Positions 23,696 to 37,000 of a stretch of DNA of 64,000 nucleotides are shown here, in pieces. The notes beneath the pieces are model-generated. The model was not told where the DNA came from. It saw only the letters and a list, made by a program, of their open reading frames with translations, and did no database searches. A program made the translations under genes and the position numbers. The stretch's first letter is position 1; each line of letters opens with the position of its first letter. Origin of the DNA: Opisthocomus hoazin (taxonomy: Eukaryota > Chordata > Aves > Opisthocomiformes > Opisthocomidae); contig NC_134420.1 of assembly GCF_030867145.1 (NCBI RefSeq), positions 10,002,823 to 10,066,822 on the forward strand, written 5' to 3'.

Positions 23696-24759
23696 TCAAC
23701 TGGGGGGTATTTCCTGCCTTTCCTCCATCTGAAATCTTCAGCTGGTTGCGATTCATGATACTTTATTAAAAAAGGGCTTCACTCTATTAGCTCTCCTTTT
23801 AGAGGCAAATTTTCATTCCCCTCTAAATGAGCTGCCAAGGAGGTTACCTGGCAGGATGCAGTGTGGTAGAAGTATTTCGATCTTGAAATGGTAATAAATA
23901 TTTGCAGCTATTTCTCTGGAGCTCTTTAGTATTGTTGAAATGAACAACTCTAATTAGAGAATATTTGTTGAGGCTGTGATGACTCAGCCACTGGTGCAAT
24001 AAGCAGAGGAACAGAAACACTGTCCTTCCCTGCTTGGAAAATGCTCCTCCTGTGGTTTTGTGGCATGACTGACTAGAGTTAGCCCCACAAATGTAGCTGT
24101 GATTTTGGCTGCCCCTGACCAATTGAGCTTCCTGGTGCATCAAAAGCTCGCATCAGCCATTTTTAAAAGTCTACTAATATACAACAAAAATTAAATATTT
24201 AGCTTTATGTCTATTTGGAAAATGTCTAGTTTGTAGTGAACAATTCCACAGTGCCAGTTTGCTATGCTCAGATTAGTTTGTCTTGGTTCTTATCGAAACA
24301 AAAATCTGAATATCACCTGCAGTGCTTGTGGTGGTAGCACTAATGCTGATCAGGGCATCTGTTCAAGTGCAGAATATGCTGTGGAGAACCATGCAATTTG
24401 CAGACATTATGTAGTACCTATTCCAGTTAGTTTTGAGGTTTGGAGTGAGGGGTAGATGAACACTGCTCTTGACCTGGATTTCTGGGATAATGAGCCCCAG
24501 GAGAATAGGCCTGCAGAATTTTAGAAGGGTGGAATTGGTGGGTTTTACAGAAATTAAACTTCTTTTAAAAAACTTTACAGCTCAGCAAAGAGCACTCTGT
24601 TGATTCGTAGAGGGTCATTTAAGAGTTCTACAGAAAACATCATCCTTTGTTGAATTTCATAGTATCTTACCATGGAAGAATAGTTTACAGCTTCAGCTTA
24701 TTCAGTGTGCTACAGTATCATTCTCTTTGGCAGAAAAATATTTTTCGCTGTAAAGGTGG

Positions 24760-24931
24760 CCAAACGCTCCAACTTTGCCCATGGAAGCGGTGGAGTCCCC
24801 ATCCTTGGAGATGTTTAAGACCTGACTGGACATGGCCCTGAATAACCTGCTCTTGTTGACCCTGCTTTAATGGGTGGTGCAGGACTCGGTGACCTCCAGA
24901 GGGGCCTACCAGTCTCATCCATTCTGTATGA
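24760..24931 (+). mobile_element. Decayed CR1 LINE 3' end, sense orientation
   Basis: The order of phrases follows the CR1 3' end: a GCCCA-GGAAGCGGTGGAGTCCCC-like segment, GGAGATGTTTAAGACC, GGACATGGCCCTG, a GACTCGGTGACCTCCAGAGG segment, and a terminal ATTCTGTATGA tail at about 24920-24931. Substitutions are more numerous than in the copy at 22592, so it is older. The element is 5'-truncated. Confidence 0.85.
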
Positions 24932-27439
24932 CTTTGTCTAAGGTGTTCCCCTTCCGGTTACCCCCCAGGTACACAGCTGGAACCATAGTAAGGGAGTAAA
25001 GTGCCAGGGTCTGTTCTATAGGATCTGCAGAGACCTGTGATTACTCTCAGATCCAAATGCCTTCATAACAACTCTATGTCTATCAGGAGAGATCTGGTCT
25101 ACAACCTTATTCTCCTGAACAGCAATCCCCTCTCTCAAGGGCTCCCAAGAATGAATATTAGTACTTAAATAATAACTAAAGATAATCTATGGAGTCATTA
25201 CGTTGAAGTAAGATTGCAGGTCTTGTCTGTGCAGAACAAAGGACTGCCTACTCCCCTTAACCAGCCTGGTGCTGCAAGGCACTCCATCGTGCAGAGCAGG
25301 ATCCCAGCGTACCATGCTCCAATGTGCGAGACCCACGTGTGGAAGGTGACCCACTGTTCATAGGTCTCATGGACATGACCTGGTGCAGCGTAAGTATTCC
25401 GGTTATTGAGCAACAGGTAGAGAAGAGTGTTCCCTACATCGTAATTCCTATATGTACAGTGACAATGTTTGTACTGTATCTGTGTGTGACTTCGGAGGAG
25501 CCCTTTACCATGCTAATAATGACCTTGTAACACTTCTTTTTTAAAAAGGCACTGAAATGAAAACAAGCTGTACTCTTTCCTATTTAATTTCAATTGTCAA
25601 GGATAACAAACCTGCACTACAACTCGATGCTGCAACCTAACACAGAGTCTGAGACAGGGATTTACAAAACCCCTTCAGGAAGGGGAAGCTATCATGCAAT
25701 CAGCTATGGTCTCAGCCATGAACACCCTGTGGGGTACTGGGACCTGTTCTCAGCCAATACAGCTGTGACTTCTGATGCCTTGCTTGGAAGAAAGCAACAG
25801 CAAAGAAACAGCTTCAAAAAGGCTTAGGAAAATAGCAGATAGCAGGAGATGGAGGTGGAAAAAATAGCACATAAATAACAGAAGCCTGAGATGATGTCCT
25901 CTACAGAAGGTTGCATCTGCCAGCAAGAAAGAATTGAACTGAAGATTGTTCAGAAACATATGGACCGCCTACTCATTCATTCTTCCCCTGCCGGGAGCTA
26001 GCTGCTGCACTACACAAGTGAACATTATGCCTTCTCCAGCTGATGCACCAGCCACCACAGGTGCTGCTCTGCAGCAAAACCAAGTCCACCATTTTTTGAA
26101 GACCTGAGATTGCCAAGTACACCTTTTTCCCCACAAGTATGGGGACAGAGACCAAAGAATTTCCAGGAAGATATCACAAAAATAAAAAAGCAAGGTTTCC
26201 ACTAAATGAATGTCACCATGGGAGATAGGCTTTGTAGATGTGGCTAAATAGTGCAGAAGGTTTTTCTTTAAATGGCATTATGAATTGCAGTTTGTGTTTA
26301 AATGTGTCTGTTGTAGTTGTAAGAAATCAGCGTCCTTTTACAGGAAAATAAAGAAGCACTAAATTGTTTCATTAAACTCTATAGACATCCTCATTAAGCA
26401 GGGCAGCTCATTTCAGGCTTAAATTTATAGCAATGCACCTAAAAGCCTTTGCAGAATTGGAGGTCATCCACAAAATAAAACGACACAATGTACGAAAGTT
26501 AAAATCACAGAATTGCTGCAAAGACAAGAATCTCTCCTTAGCAGTTTGTGAAATGATTAAAAAAATCATATTTAACATGTCTGTTTATGGCTTGCTTCGT
26601 TCCCAGAAGGCAATATTCAAGTCCTACATCAAAGAAGAGAACTTAAGGTTTGCTTGCGTGGTGCTTAATCTCATTTTGTTGGGTTTGAAATCACTAAACA
26701 AGGAGGCTGCAAACAAACCACTGTGATGAAGCTGGTCCCCTAGCTAACCCAGCAGCCATTGCGTCACTCAGACCTGTCATTCCTTCCTTCCCTGCCTGCT
26801 CCTGGGAACTACATTGAACGTGAAGCAATAAGAAAACATATTCATGTTCACCAGTGTGATCTCCTATCTGAAATTTTATGCATCAGGGTCCCCTCCAGGT
26901 TCACAGTCTGAGAGGACACTTTTGAGGGTGAGCTGCCCATGCCCCTTCCCTGCAATGAGAGAAGTCATGTTTGTGACACGGATGGAGGCACAGCTAGGGG
27001 CAGGTGGACTTTGTGGCATGTTTAACCGGGCACTGCAAGCCTAGCTCAGGTGGTCTCTGTACAGGGCTCAGGTGTCTGGCAGACTTGAAGACAGGAGATA
27101 TGTAAGCTAGGCAAACCTGCGCTCATAAATAACTTCAGAAGGACATTTGCTTCTCTTCACCTGTAGAATAACAATAACAATCATGATCTCCATCAAGTCA
27201 GCCGTTCTCTAGCCAGCAGTTTTGTAGCACACCGTTCCTGTGGTGACTTCTGCTGGGAGGCATGGACAGGGGCAGCAGCTTGCGGCCAAATAGCATGCAT
27301 TTTTGCAAAGATTTATTCCATTTTCATGACTCCTTGAGGCCAACTGTCTTCCTCCTTCTCAGTGTATCATTTGGCACCTGAACTTCTAATAATGAAATAC
27401 AGTGGAAATTCTTGATGTATTAGTGCTCCAGGTTGAACA

Positions 27440-27580
27440 GCTAGCTTTACTGATGGAGACTCCAAAACTTTCCTGGGCAAACTCCCTGATCAGGTACCAC
27501 AGAGAGGAAGGATCACCTCCCTCGACCTGCTGGCAATGCGCTGCCTGAGGCAGCCCTGGAAGCTCTTGGCTCTTCTGTTT
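27440..27580 (-). mobile_element. CR1 LINE fragment, antisense, with internal deletion
   Basis: Two CR1 pieces are joined. About 27455-27485 matches the antisense of the GGAGACTCCACAACC-type 3' region. About 27494-27580 matches the antisense of the ORF2 part encoding A-S-R-S-R-E-V-I-L-P-L, visible in the minus-strand translation. In an intact CR1 these pieces are some 250 bases apart, so the copy has lost the middle. The 5' portion is also missing. Confidence 0.75.
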
Positions 27581-30500
27581 TGTTTTGGAAAGAACAGCAC
27601 TGTTTGTTGCCAGTAGTGTTGTCCCTGTGAGTGCTTGACCCCATCCTGCCACCAACCCCCTTCCTCATTTGTAGGGACAAAGGGAAGAATACAGGATCTG
27701 AGCTTGGAACCCAAGGTTCCCTGATGGGTATTTTGAATGTGGAGGGGTTGGAGGTATGTTATTAGGACTGCTAGAGTGAAACGGAGGTCTGAGACAGGAC
27801 AGATATGATTCTATTACTGTGGACTCAGCTGTTACACAGGATTAGCCCAAAGAAATGTAGTGTTTTATAGAACAACTCCAAAAATATTGAGTGGGTGCAT
27901 TCAAATTCAACCCTTCAACACCTCTCCTAGTGGCTTAAATCAAGTCGCCTTGCATCCTATGCAGGTGCACAGAGGTAAAACTTAGCCTTGTAGCTTCATT
28001 TTCATCATCCACGTGCATATCAAAATTATTCCACAGAATAATGAAGTAAGTTTCTAATTCACACTGGAAGTATCCCGGTGTGATTTGGCTAAGGCCATTA
28101 GAAATAAAGGTAGTGAAAAATAAAGTCGGCTCTGAAAAGTTACATTTAAAAGCTCTGACAATGGAGCAGTTAAAGAAGACACAGTTTATTGTGTCAGTCA
28201 TTAATGTAGAAAAACCTGAACTGTGTCCTAATGATTTCAACATGGGTCATTACACAGAGTGATCCAGTAGTGCATAAAAACTACTATCAGCAAAACTCAG
28301 AGGGGAGGAAGGTAGATGTTATTGCTGCCTTGCAGCAAAGTGCTTTGTAGTAAATTGGCTCAGCGCAGCTCCGGCTGTTTTGTGGTGCTGCTCACAGGAT
28401 TCAACCCACAGCCGCTTCCAGGCTCCCACTCTGAAAAGTGTCCGAAGTTTTAGTTTTAAGTACAACGCAGATTTGTATTGTTAATGTGAGTGATCTGCTC
28501 AGGAGGTAAAGCATCTGTGGCTTTTTTGGGTTTGAGTTTTTTAGTGTATTGCCATTTCCTGAAGCCGTTATTTCCAGTGGCAGTAGTGAGTGATATCTTA
28601 CACGATGTGTCAGTGCCCCAGACTCTTACGCCTGCTCTGATAGCTTAGCTCTCCTCCACTGCAGAGCAGTGGCCCACTTGGTCAAAATCTGTTCTTTACT
28701 GATATGGCACACTTGACCTCATTGAAGGTCTACATTTAACTGGTATTTTCTCTGGCTTGTATTTCTCTCTCTCTCCTGCTGTTGTCCTTAGGATGTCAAG
28801 TGATATCAAGGGTTTTGCACCCTGCAGGCCTCCCTGCTCCAGGGGCACTGAAGTCATCTCCCTCTGGTACCTTGCTTCCAGTTTTGACTTTCCTCAAGAG
28901 GCAAGTGCTTTTTGGCAAGATAAAATATGCCAGTTATAGTTCTTAAATCAACTGAAATATGGGATCAGTTGGCATACAGAAACAAAATTACATGAATTAT
29001 CAGAAGAACTCTAGTGGACAACAGAGAAGACATGAGATGGTGCTGACCATACACATGCAATCCCAGAGCCTAATCAGGATGTCTTTTTCAAGCTGCACCA
29101 AGAATTTCTCCAGCTAGACTTCTTTTGAAAGGACAACATAATACTGTGGATTCCGTTAATACTTAAGATTCAGCAGGCTTCTTCATTGTGCAGATCTGAA
29201 AGGTTCCAGTTTCACATTAGAAACAAAATAGGGCATTTGCCAGTGACAGCTGATGGTATTATTGGTGGCTGGGACTGATTATCCTGCAGTCAGGCACAGT
29301 GCAAAAGTCTTGACATAGGCCTGTCATTCTCTATCTCTTACAAACATATTCCTTTGCTGCTATAGTCCTACTGTGAGTTAGACCTGACTATCAGTCAATT
29401 TGCTGACTGTGTAAGTATCCCTAGGACTCCTAAGTTGAGACCATCACCATAACTCTACTTTCTCCTGTTTTCCCCCTCAATCTGTCGGTAGATACTGTAA
29501 TGCTTCAGTTTCAGTTAGAGTTGGCTGAGTCACACCTGTCACTTGTTATTTACTTGTTCCAAAATGGTGTGTTCTTAGATGAACTGCTAGCAGCAGGAAA
29601 ATTCAACTAACACGGTTGTGGGGAGAAACATTGAAACTTTCAATATACTTAACAAAACCTTCTCTGGAGTGAGTGATCGAACTTGTTAACTGTTTCACTC
29701 AACTCAAAATTACATTTTTGCCAGGTAGTTTACTTTTCCACGGTATTTTCTGACTGTTTAGTATAAGTGTAGAGGTGAGGGGCATATTTTTTATAGCTTA
29801 CTTAGAGACTGAGAAATCCTTGGCTGTACTTGTCTGTCCTTCCCTAGTGGTGGAAAATCTTTTTTAACTGCAGTTGTGAGTATTTGAGTTGGCGTCTTCT
29901 GGGAGTGAATCAGTACAGAACTTCAAATTTCCTGCTTCAGGATATGCAAGAAGCAGTAATTAATTCTTTCTTTGGTTTTGAGAAATGTCTTATAGACCGT
30001 ATAGTCTGATGCAGTATCAGTTACTGTCAGAGCATTGTAAAGAATGTAGCGGATACTACTGGAAAATGCTTATTGACAAAGGAAATCCTAATTTGATCAT
30101 TTGCCAACACTTGTAACATCTATAGAGAATCCTTTCCAGTTAGTATAGGTATGTTTGCACACTAGTATGTCAAATGTTTTCAGATCTTGTTGTAAATAAA
30201 ATAAATTGCAAGAAAAATCTGAAGCATTCAAGCAAGAAATGGAACGATATGGCACACAAATTGTAGTGTAGTTGTAGAAGAGCAAGAAACTCCTAAGAAA
30301 TTCTGTGTTGCAAATGCTTTATTTGAAATTTATAAAATCCAGTGCTGGAGATGGGACAGGAAAAACGTATACAACTTGGACCTTCACAGTTAAGCTGAAC
30401 TGTGTTTAGTAATCGCATTAAATCAGACTATAAGAATAGTCTGCTATAATTTTAGCACAGGCTTTTTGCTTCTGTTTAAATACTCATTGTACTATGGAAT

Positions 30501-32963
30501 CGCTTAGCTGTTAAATTTATTGGCCTCATTCTGTATTTTATTTTAAACATATTTGTATTTGTTTCTAGTGCGACCATGCTAAGGGTGTCCAAGTCAGTGG
30601 AAATGCTGAGTGTGTCTTTTCAAGAGTGTGTCCTTTCAAAGCACTTGCTGAGTTCTAAGCTTGATCTAGGTAGAAAAAAATATTACTGTGTCCTGTCTAC
30701 TGCTTTCTTTTGGGAATTGGGAATTAGCTTTACTAACAATCATTTGCCATCTGAAGAACCATCTCCTAGAGTAGCTGTTCTCATACCTTATGAACTGAGA
30801 GAAGCAGTGCATCTTCTGGAGGCTAACCTAGATGTTCTCTGAAAAGTACATCTGACTGTGATAGGCACAGCCCATGAAATCACTCCTGCAAACGCTTCAC
30901 AACATGAGAAGAATAGAGATTAGGGGGTTTGGGATTATTTGAATGTAATGGAAAGGGAGCCAAAGGAATTTCTGTAAGTGAGCTGGGCTGTAAAGAAAAA
31001 CATGGAGTTGCTGATACATTTCTGTTTGGATAGCCTGACAAACTCACTGCTCTGGACAAAAAAATCTCAAAGCTTCTGCCACCAACTTACAATGAGAAAG
31101 GTACAGTATTATAGTGCCTAAGAGGGTATTACCTAATGCTTCTTCTGCATTTCTTGCATGTAATAGTCATTTTGATAGTGTAGAGAGGTTTAGAAGAATG
31201 AATCAGTGTTTGGACCATTTTATTTATTGCTTCTAACTCACAAGTTCTTTCACAACTTACTTTTATCTGACAGATGCATTTTCTGTGGTATGACTAACGC
31301 AAGTTTGTCCATCCCACTGTGGATACACGCCAGTGCACCACATAATGCAGATTTTCTGACTGGATGATAATTATGTACTAGCCTGGGGACAGAAAAGGAT
31401 CTATAAGACCTTTGGGAAATACTAGCTAAATGTAGCCAATATCTAATCTTTTCATTGTAGAGTTGCTGATGTAGCTCTAGTGAAACATCTGTCAACTCAC
31501 TTGCTGTTGCCTGTTAGGCAACCTCCCACTCACCAGCTACCCTGGGTGTTAATCTGTGCTCATGGGAAGTAGTAAATCTATGTTAGCACACCTTTTTATC
31601 TTTAATGCCTTTTATTGCTGTAGATTTTTTCCCTCCACAGAATAGATAAATACAAATTTCATCTATCTATTACCATACATAGTATTGTTTTGTGATGTAC
31701 ATACAAGCAGTCATTTTCAGACAGTATTTACCAGTAAGGAGACTTCATGAGTAGAAGGGCAGCCATTCAGTGGTGTTTTAAAACTTCCGTTAATCCATGT
31801 ACTTTTGTACAATTTTAAGTCAGAAGAGACTTGAAAGGAATCACTGGCTTCACTTCCTTTGTTACCACTTTGACATAATGTCTTACAAGCATTGTGACTG
31901 AATGGCTGAAAGTGCGGATGAATGAGGGTTCCTTCTCTGTCCAAACAGGCGAATCCCACTGCACAACTGAGCTTATAGTTATTGGGGTCCAGACTCATAA
32001 CTCAGTTTTTTTCATTGCCATCTGTAAGGCCTCCTTGTGTTGGAGGGGGAGAAAGTTCAGACCTCTTTGCCCAGAACAGCTTACTCAATAAAAATATTTT
32101 CTTAGCCACGGGACTGGAGGGAAACAGGAAGATCTGCATCTTCTTGATAGGGATCTTGACTCCATCTCTTGTCAGCAGCATCAGCAATTCTCATTCAGGA
32201 ATGACTGCATTACAGCAAACCCAAAGAACAGCCGTTTTAGAGTTGCTTTGAAAATGAAATCTAAAACCTGTTTGCTTCTTCAGTTATTCAATATTTAATT
32301 ATTTAAGGACATAAAATAAATCTTCTCGGTTTTGCTTAGATTGTGAATGTTGTAAAATGAGTCCTTCCATCCCTTCCAATACTAAATTATTACTTTCTTT
32401 TATCCAGAGCAATAAATACTGTTGCCTCAGTCACAGCATCAAGGGTCCAACTAAACAATGATTTTTTAATTTTTGTGTGTTGCAGTTTGTATACCCTTTG
32501 TTTAGAAAACAGTGAGGTTCATTATAGGAGAACCACTTCGAAGACCCAGTTTACATTTTTTGATGATACAAATGTTCTGAGCAACAAATCCGAGAGAAAA
32601 GACCTGTGTTGTTAATCCCATCATGATAGACCTCCTGCAGCCTCCTGGAAATTCCAGATGCTTTGGGCAGATAGTTTTTGGCTGATGGGAGCTTTGAATG
32701 TTTGCAATGGATTTATAATAGCAGCTCTAAAACTGCATGTGATGCGAATGAATTTCTTACAAGATATGTTTATTTTGTGCCTTATCTATTACCATGAGCT
32801 GTTTTCCAAGAAACTGCATGGAAGTGTTTGCTATACTAACTGATCATCTGGGCCATTCTGGTAAATAGAAAACCTCCAGAATAAGTTAGTCATGTTTTGT
32901 GCCAGTGAATTTTTACACATCAGTGTTTCTACAGTAACATTGAAAGCTAATTATTTTACAGAT

Positions 32964-33564
32964 TGTCCTGGTTTCAGCTGGGATAGAGTTAATTTTCCTC
33001 CCAGTAGCTGCTGTTGATAATACACTGATGTTTTCAGTTATTGCTATGAAATCGAGGACTTTTTCCAGTTTCTCATATTCAGCTAATGAGCAGGTGTGCA
33101 GGAGCTGGGAGGGAGCACGGCCAGGCAAACAGCCGAGCTGGCCAGGGGAAATATTCCGTACCATGGACGTCATGCTCAGTTTGTGAATGGGGGTTGGCCG
33201 GGGGGCAGGAGTCTTTCTGCTCTTCTCGTTTCCATGAGTATGAATCCTCTCTTGTCCTGGAGGTTGAACTTTTTTGGGAATTTCATGAAATTCGTGATTT
33301 CAGGTTTCCACAACATCTACTTGGAGACTGACTGCGAATCAGTCATTGGGTGCTGAGAAATATTGTGTTGTATATTGTTTGTTTTGCATATTAATTATAA
33401 TAGCTATTATTATAATTAGTAGTAGTAGTATTTATTTTGTCTTCTTATTAAACTGTCTTTATCTCAACCCAGGAGTTTCTCCTTTTGCCCATTTCTCCTC
33501 CCCACCCTGCTGGGGGGAAGGGGAGGGGTGAGCAAGTGGCTGGCTGCCAGGTTAAACTACAGCA
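32964..33564 (+). mobile_element. Solo LTR of an avian endogenous retrovirus
   Basis: A 601-base unit begins TGTCCTGGTTTCAGCTGGG and ends in CA at 33563-33564, the TG...CA ends of a retroviral LTR. I recognise the opening phrase and the internal order of segments as a very common bird LTR, probably class III/ERVL-like. An ATTAAA polyadenylation-type signal lies at 33447-33452, after an AT-rich (TAG)n stretch. The TATA region near 33180 appears degenerate. Flanks CAGAT (left) and CATAT (right) match at 4 of 5 positions and may be the mutated target-site duplication. No gag, pol or env sequence adjoins it, so it is a recombined solo LTR. Family name and age need a library search. Confidence 0.85.
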
Positions 33565-33914
33565 CATATTTAGGATTTTCTTTTTTACCTCTTTCTCATT
33601 TGCTGTGTTGCACTATCACTACCCTTGTTGGAAAGGTCTCTAATTCACAAGGCAGTTAGCCTAGTTGGCAGACTCACTATCCTAATAAAAACCCACTCTT
33701 AAGTCTGAAATACCTCACTCTTCTATCTGTTCAGGTAAAGCTTTTCTATGATGATGTATGCAGTTTTCTTAGGAAGGGAAACAGCGACAGCATTTCCTGT
33801 TCTCCTTGTCATCCCTTCATCCAAGAATTTCACTGAACTTCTGTAAACGTTAAATTAATTCAGATGAGGCCACTGCCTCTCAAATGACCACTTTTTACAC
33901 ATACTGCGAGTGGG

Positions 33915-34005
33915 CACAAAAGCAAGGAGAGATTAAATACCTTCCAGAGGCACACACAGTGAATTATTGTCAAAAGCTGAGCCCTGGAGTCCTGAATCCA
34001 TTTCA
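33915..34005 (-). mobile_element. MIR-like SINE relic, antisense
   Basis: The plus strand shows, in the expected order, GAGAGATTAAATACCTTCCA, then CACACAGTGAATTATTGTC, then GCTGAGCCCTGGAGTCCTGAATCC. This follows the antisense MIR core (the segment that usually reads as 'aagtgacttgcc...cacacagtgaat...gagccaggagtcctga'). It lies only 350 bases from the solo LTR. The match is diverged but continuous over about 90 bases. Confidence 0.55.
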
Positions 34006-37000
34006 GAGTTGCAGAAAGCCCTCACAGGATTCCCTTGGGTGCTGAATATACAGGATGCACAAAATGCAAGTATCTTTGATCTTTGATTTAACTGCTATGG
34101 GCTTAATTAAAGCCTGTTCACAGTTTGTAAAAAAGATATCAGAATTTTGATTTATGAGGCTTGGGTTTTAGGAGCTGATGTAACAACGTGGTAAGATTAT
34201 ATATTTGCAGACACTGGTGCAGTACTGAAGCATTCTGTGTCTTTGATGCAGGTAAATAAGCTTCTGAGAAATCCATTTTAAAAAAGCCTTTCTGAGTGAA
34301 ATGTAATTGCAACACATGCACTTTTAGCTGGTAGCATTCAGGTGAATATCTGCTTGCTCTGACTGTTAAATGCAACCCAAGCTACTACCCTGAAAATCAT
34401 CATTTTACAGCCTTATTTTTAGAGGAAATGCTGAATCTCTTCACATTCTGATTTAGCTTGTTGCTGTTGTATGTCTAGAATGCATATTTTAATAGTTTTA
34501 TTTTTAAAATATTTTGTCTATACATTTTGTGAAAATGTCTACTTCCCTCTGAGATAGTCTTAAAAAAATAACCTAGCCTTTCTCAAGTGCTCTGTCAGCT
34601 GCCTTTTTAAGTTGCATTCATTTGATCCTTTCAGTTAATATGATAAATGTGTCGTCCGATGTCAGAGGGCACTATAGTCCTTTTGCAGCTTGTCAATTTA
34701 AGCCTAAATCTTTCTTCATAACTCGTTGTTGTCCACCCACTAAAATTTGGTTTAGGGCTCTACTGTCACATTGCATATATGAAGCACTACTTCAACTTGT
34801 ACTTGGAAACAATTTGTATAAAATATGTGGATGCATAATTTTCACTTTTATGATCCCACCACCTCAGTTCTTTTCTCACACTTTTCCTGCTGGCGCATAC
34901 CACCTACGTACTACCCATCTCCTTCTGGCCTGCCTGTCCTACCCACTTTCCCCTGCTTTGGCTCACAAAAGCTCCCTTCATCTGGGCACGGTCTCTGCCT
35001 GCTTTTTGTGGAAGCTCTTCTTTTCTTTTCTGTTCTGAGGGTGGAAAGGGACCGTAACCACATCGGGCATGCTGCTGGTGCTCCTCACTAACTGCAGTCA
35101 GCATTTACTCTAAAGAGATTGCTAGTCTTTTTTCTAAGCTTTTAAATCTATTCCAAAGAGAAATCACAAATTCTCTCTTAAAAATACTACTTTCCAAGTA
35201 AGGTGATCACAACTAACAAAATCATTAAAATGCTAAATAACTGCAAGAGAACGTTATGTGCTTGGTTCCATTAAGAATATGTACTTCCTTAAGTGATTAT
35301 GAAATAATATTAAAGTGGGCAGATCTTCCCTTGGCATCAGTAGACTTATGTTGATTTGTAACAGAGAACAATCTGACCAGTTAGACTTAGTGTAGGTGGT
35401 TAAAACATATTTTAGAGCAGCATTGACTCTTTTGGTTTCAATGTGTGAATCAGAAGTAACCACATTTAATGGTACCAAACAAATACGCTGTTGGCTTGTA
35501 CTATAAGCAAACCACTTGATAAAAACTTTGTAGTATTATTTAAATGAAAGTATTGCTTGGACATGTGAAAGTCTTTTGCAGAGAAGGACAACAATCGTGC
35601 CTCCTGATTTAATGCTGAATAGTATAAAAAATGGATCATACATGCCAAGTCAACCTCCTCTAGAAAAGCACTGATCTCTTTGTAACTAGGTGGAAGCCAG
35701 AAATACAGATAATCAGAGGCATGTCAAAACCCGCTCTGTAAATTAAAAGCATTTGTTAAAAATATGCCATTTGTCTCATTTTATTCTGCAGAGAAATCAT
35801 CTCTTAACCATGAATATTTCTGCTAAATGAGATATTTGTTGCATTCAACAGGAACAAAGGAAAACACAAATCCTAATGATTTTTTAATGACTTGATTCAG
35901 CTATTCTTAACCCCTTGCAATCAATAGCTGATTTTTTCCTAATGCAGCAGAAATTATTACACCTTCCCATCTAGCACCAGTTCCACTGGAAATGCTATAG
36001 AGCTTATTGCTCTTCATATTGACAATTTTAAGACTTTTTTAAACAAATGCAAATCCTAGGATTATTTGCAATTGGACTTTGATGTTTTGCAATTTACAGA
36101 CCCGGTGTGAAAAGTCTACGGCTTTGCTGTCTGTACAGCTCTGGATAGATGCAAGTGAGTCCAGATACCACTCCCTGTGTCTTTGGCTTAGTGTTTGTAC
36201 GTGTTCTGCTTACGCTTTGGTACGTACCACACATACAAAAGCTCTGGTGGGGATAGATGAGAGAAGATCATCTTGCAGAGAAGATTGTCAGCAGAGAAGT
36301 GAATTCAAGATTCATATTTTTTTCTGTGTAGTGAGCTTTGTACTTTTTCAGCTCCCCTTGTTAACAACACTGCTGTAACTGGGATGGTCCAGGGATATAA
36401 AGAGCACAAAGTTTGTATGAGGAGCTGAGGTGTTTTATTAGGAACAACTTGCAGAGTTGGCAAAATTGCATGTTTTAGATGCACAAACCTTTTTTCGTCT
36501 TTCAAATCGGAATGAAAAGCAGCAGCTTTCAAAGCTAAATGCATGAATACAGGTGCTCAGAGTATAGTTAGAGATGTATGAATTAAAATATCTTTGAGGA
36601 CATTACCAGAGAAGAGAGAGAAAGAGGTAGATTGCTTTGTAAGGTTGTGAAAAATCTATGACTAGTACAGAGTTTGAGTCCTTTTAGTTTCCCTGATACC
36701 ATGTGCTTACAGATATGTCAGTTATCCTTTTATTTATGTTTTTCTGTCTGCCAGAATATATTTGCTTCCCTCAAAAGGCAGTACAGAAAATTAAGTAATT
36801 AGTATCTGGTTTGGACTCTGACATCCGAAATGTAAAATACTCGGAAAAATTGGGTTCTTGGGATTTCCAGTTTATATCCAAAAGCAGTGAGGAGTTGATA
36901 AATTTTGGTGTTAATTTTCCTGTACCTCAGATTCCTGATGTGAAAACTCATCTTTTTTTAGTTTGGGGAATGGATGAGAAAATGTTGTTAGGGACAACAT

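Larger units (their letters stand above)
22800..32963. other. Intronic DNA with scattered repeat fragments, no gene recognised
   Basis: No coding exon is supported between the CR1 copy at 22592-22799 and the LTR at 32964. Listed repeat relics occur at 23640-23695, 24760-24931 and 27440-27580. The rest is unique AT-rich sequence with ORFs of about 100 codons or fewer and no recognised domains. I saw no clear CpG cluster here. Confidence 0.55.

Noticed and set aside
34622..35038. 138-codon plus-strand ORF
   Set aside because: Hydrophobic stretches come from T-rich DNA. There is no family match that I recognise and no splice or promoter context.
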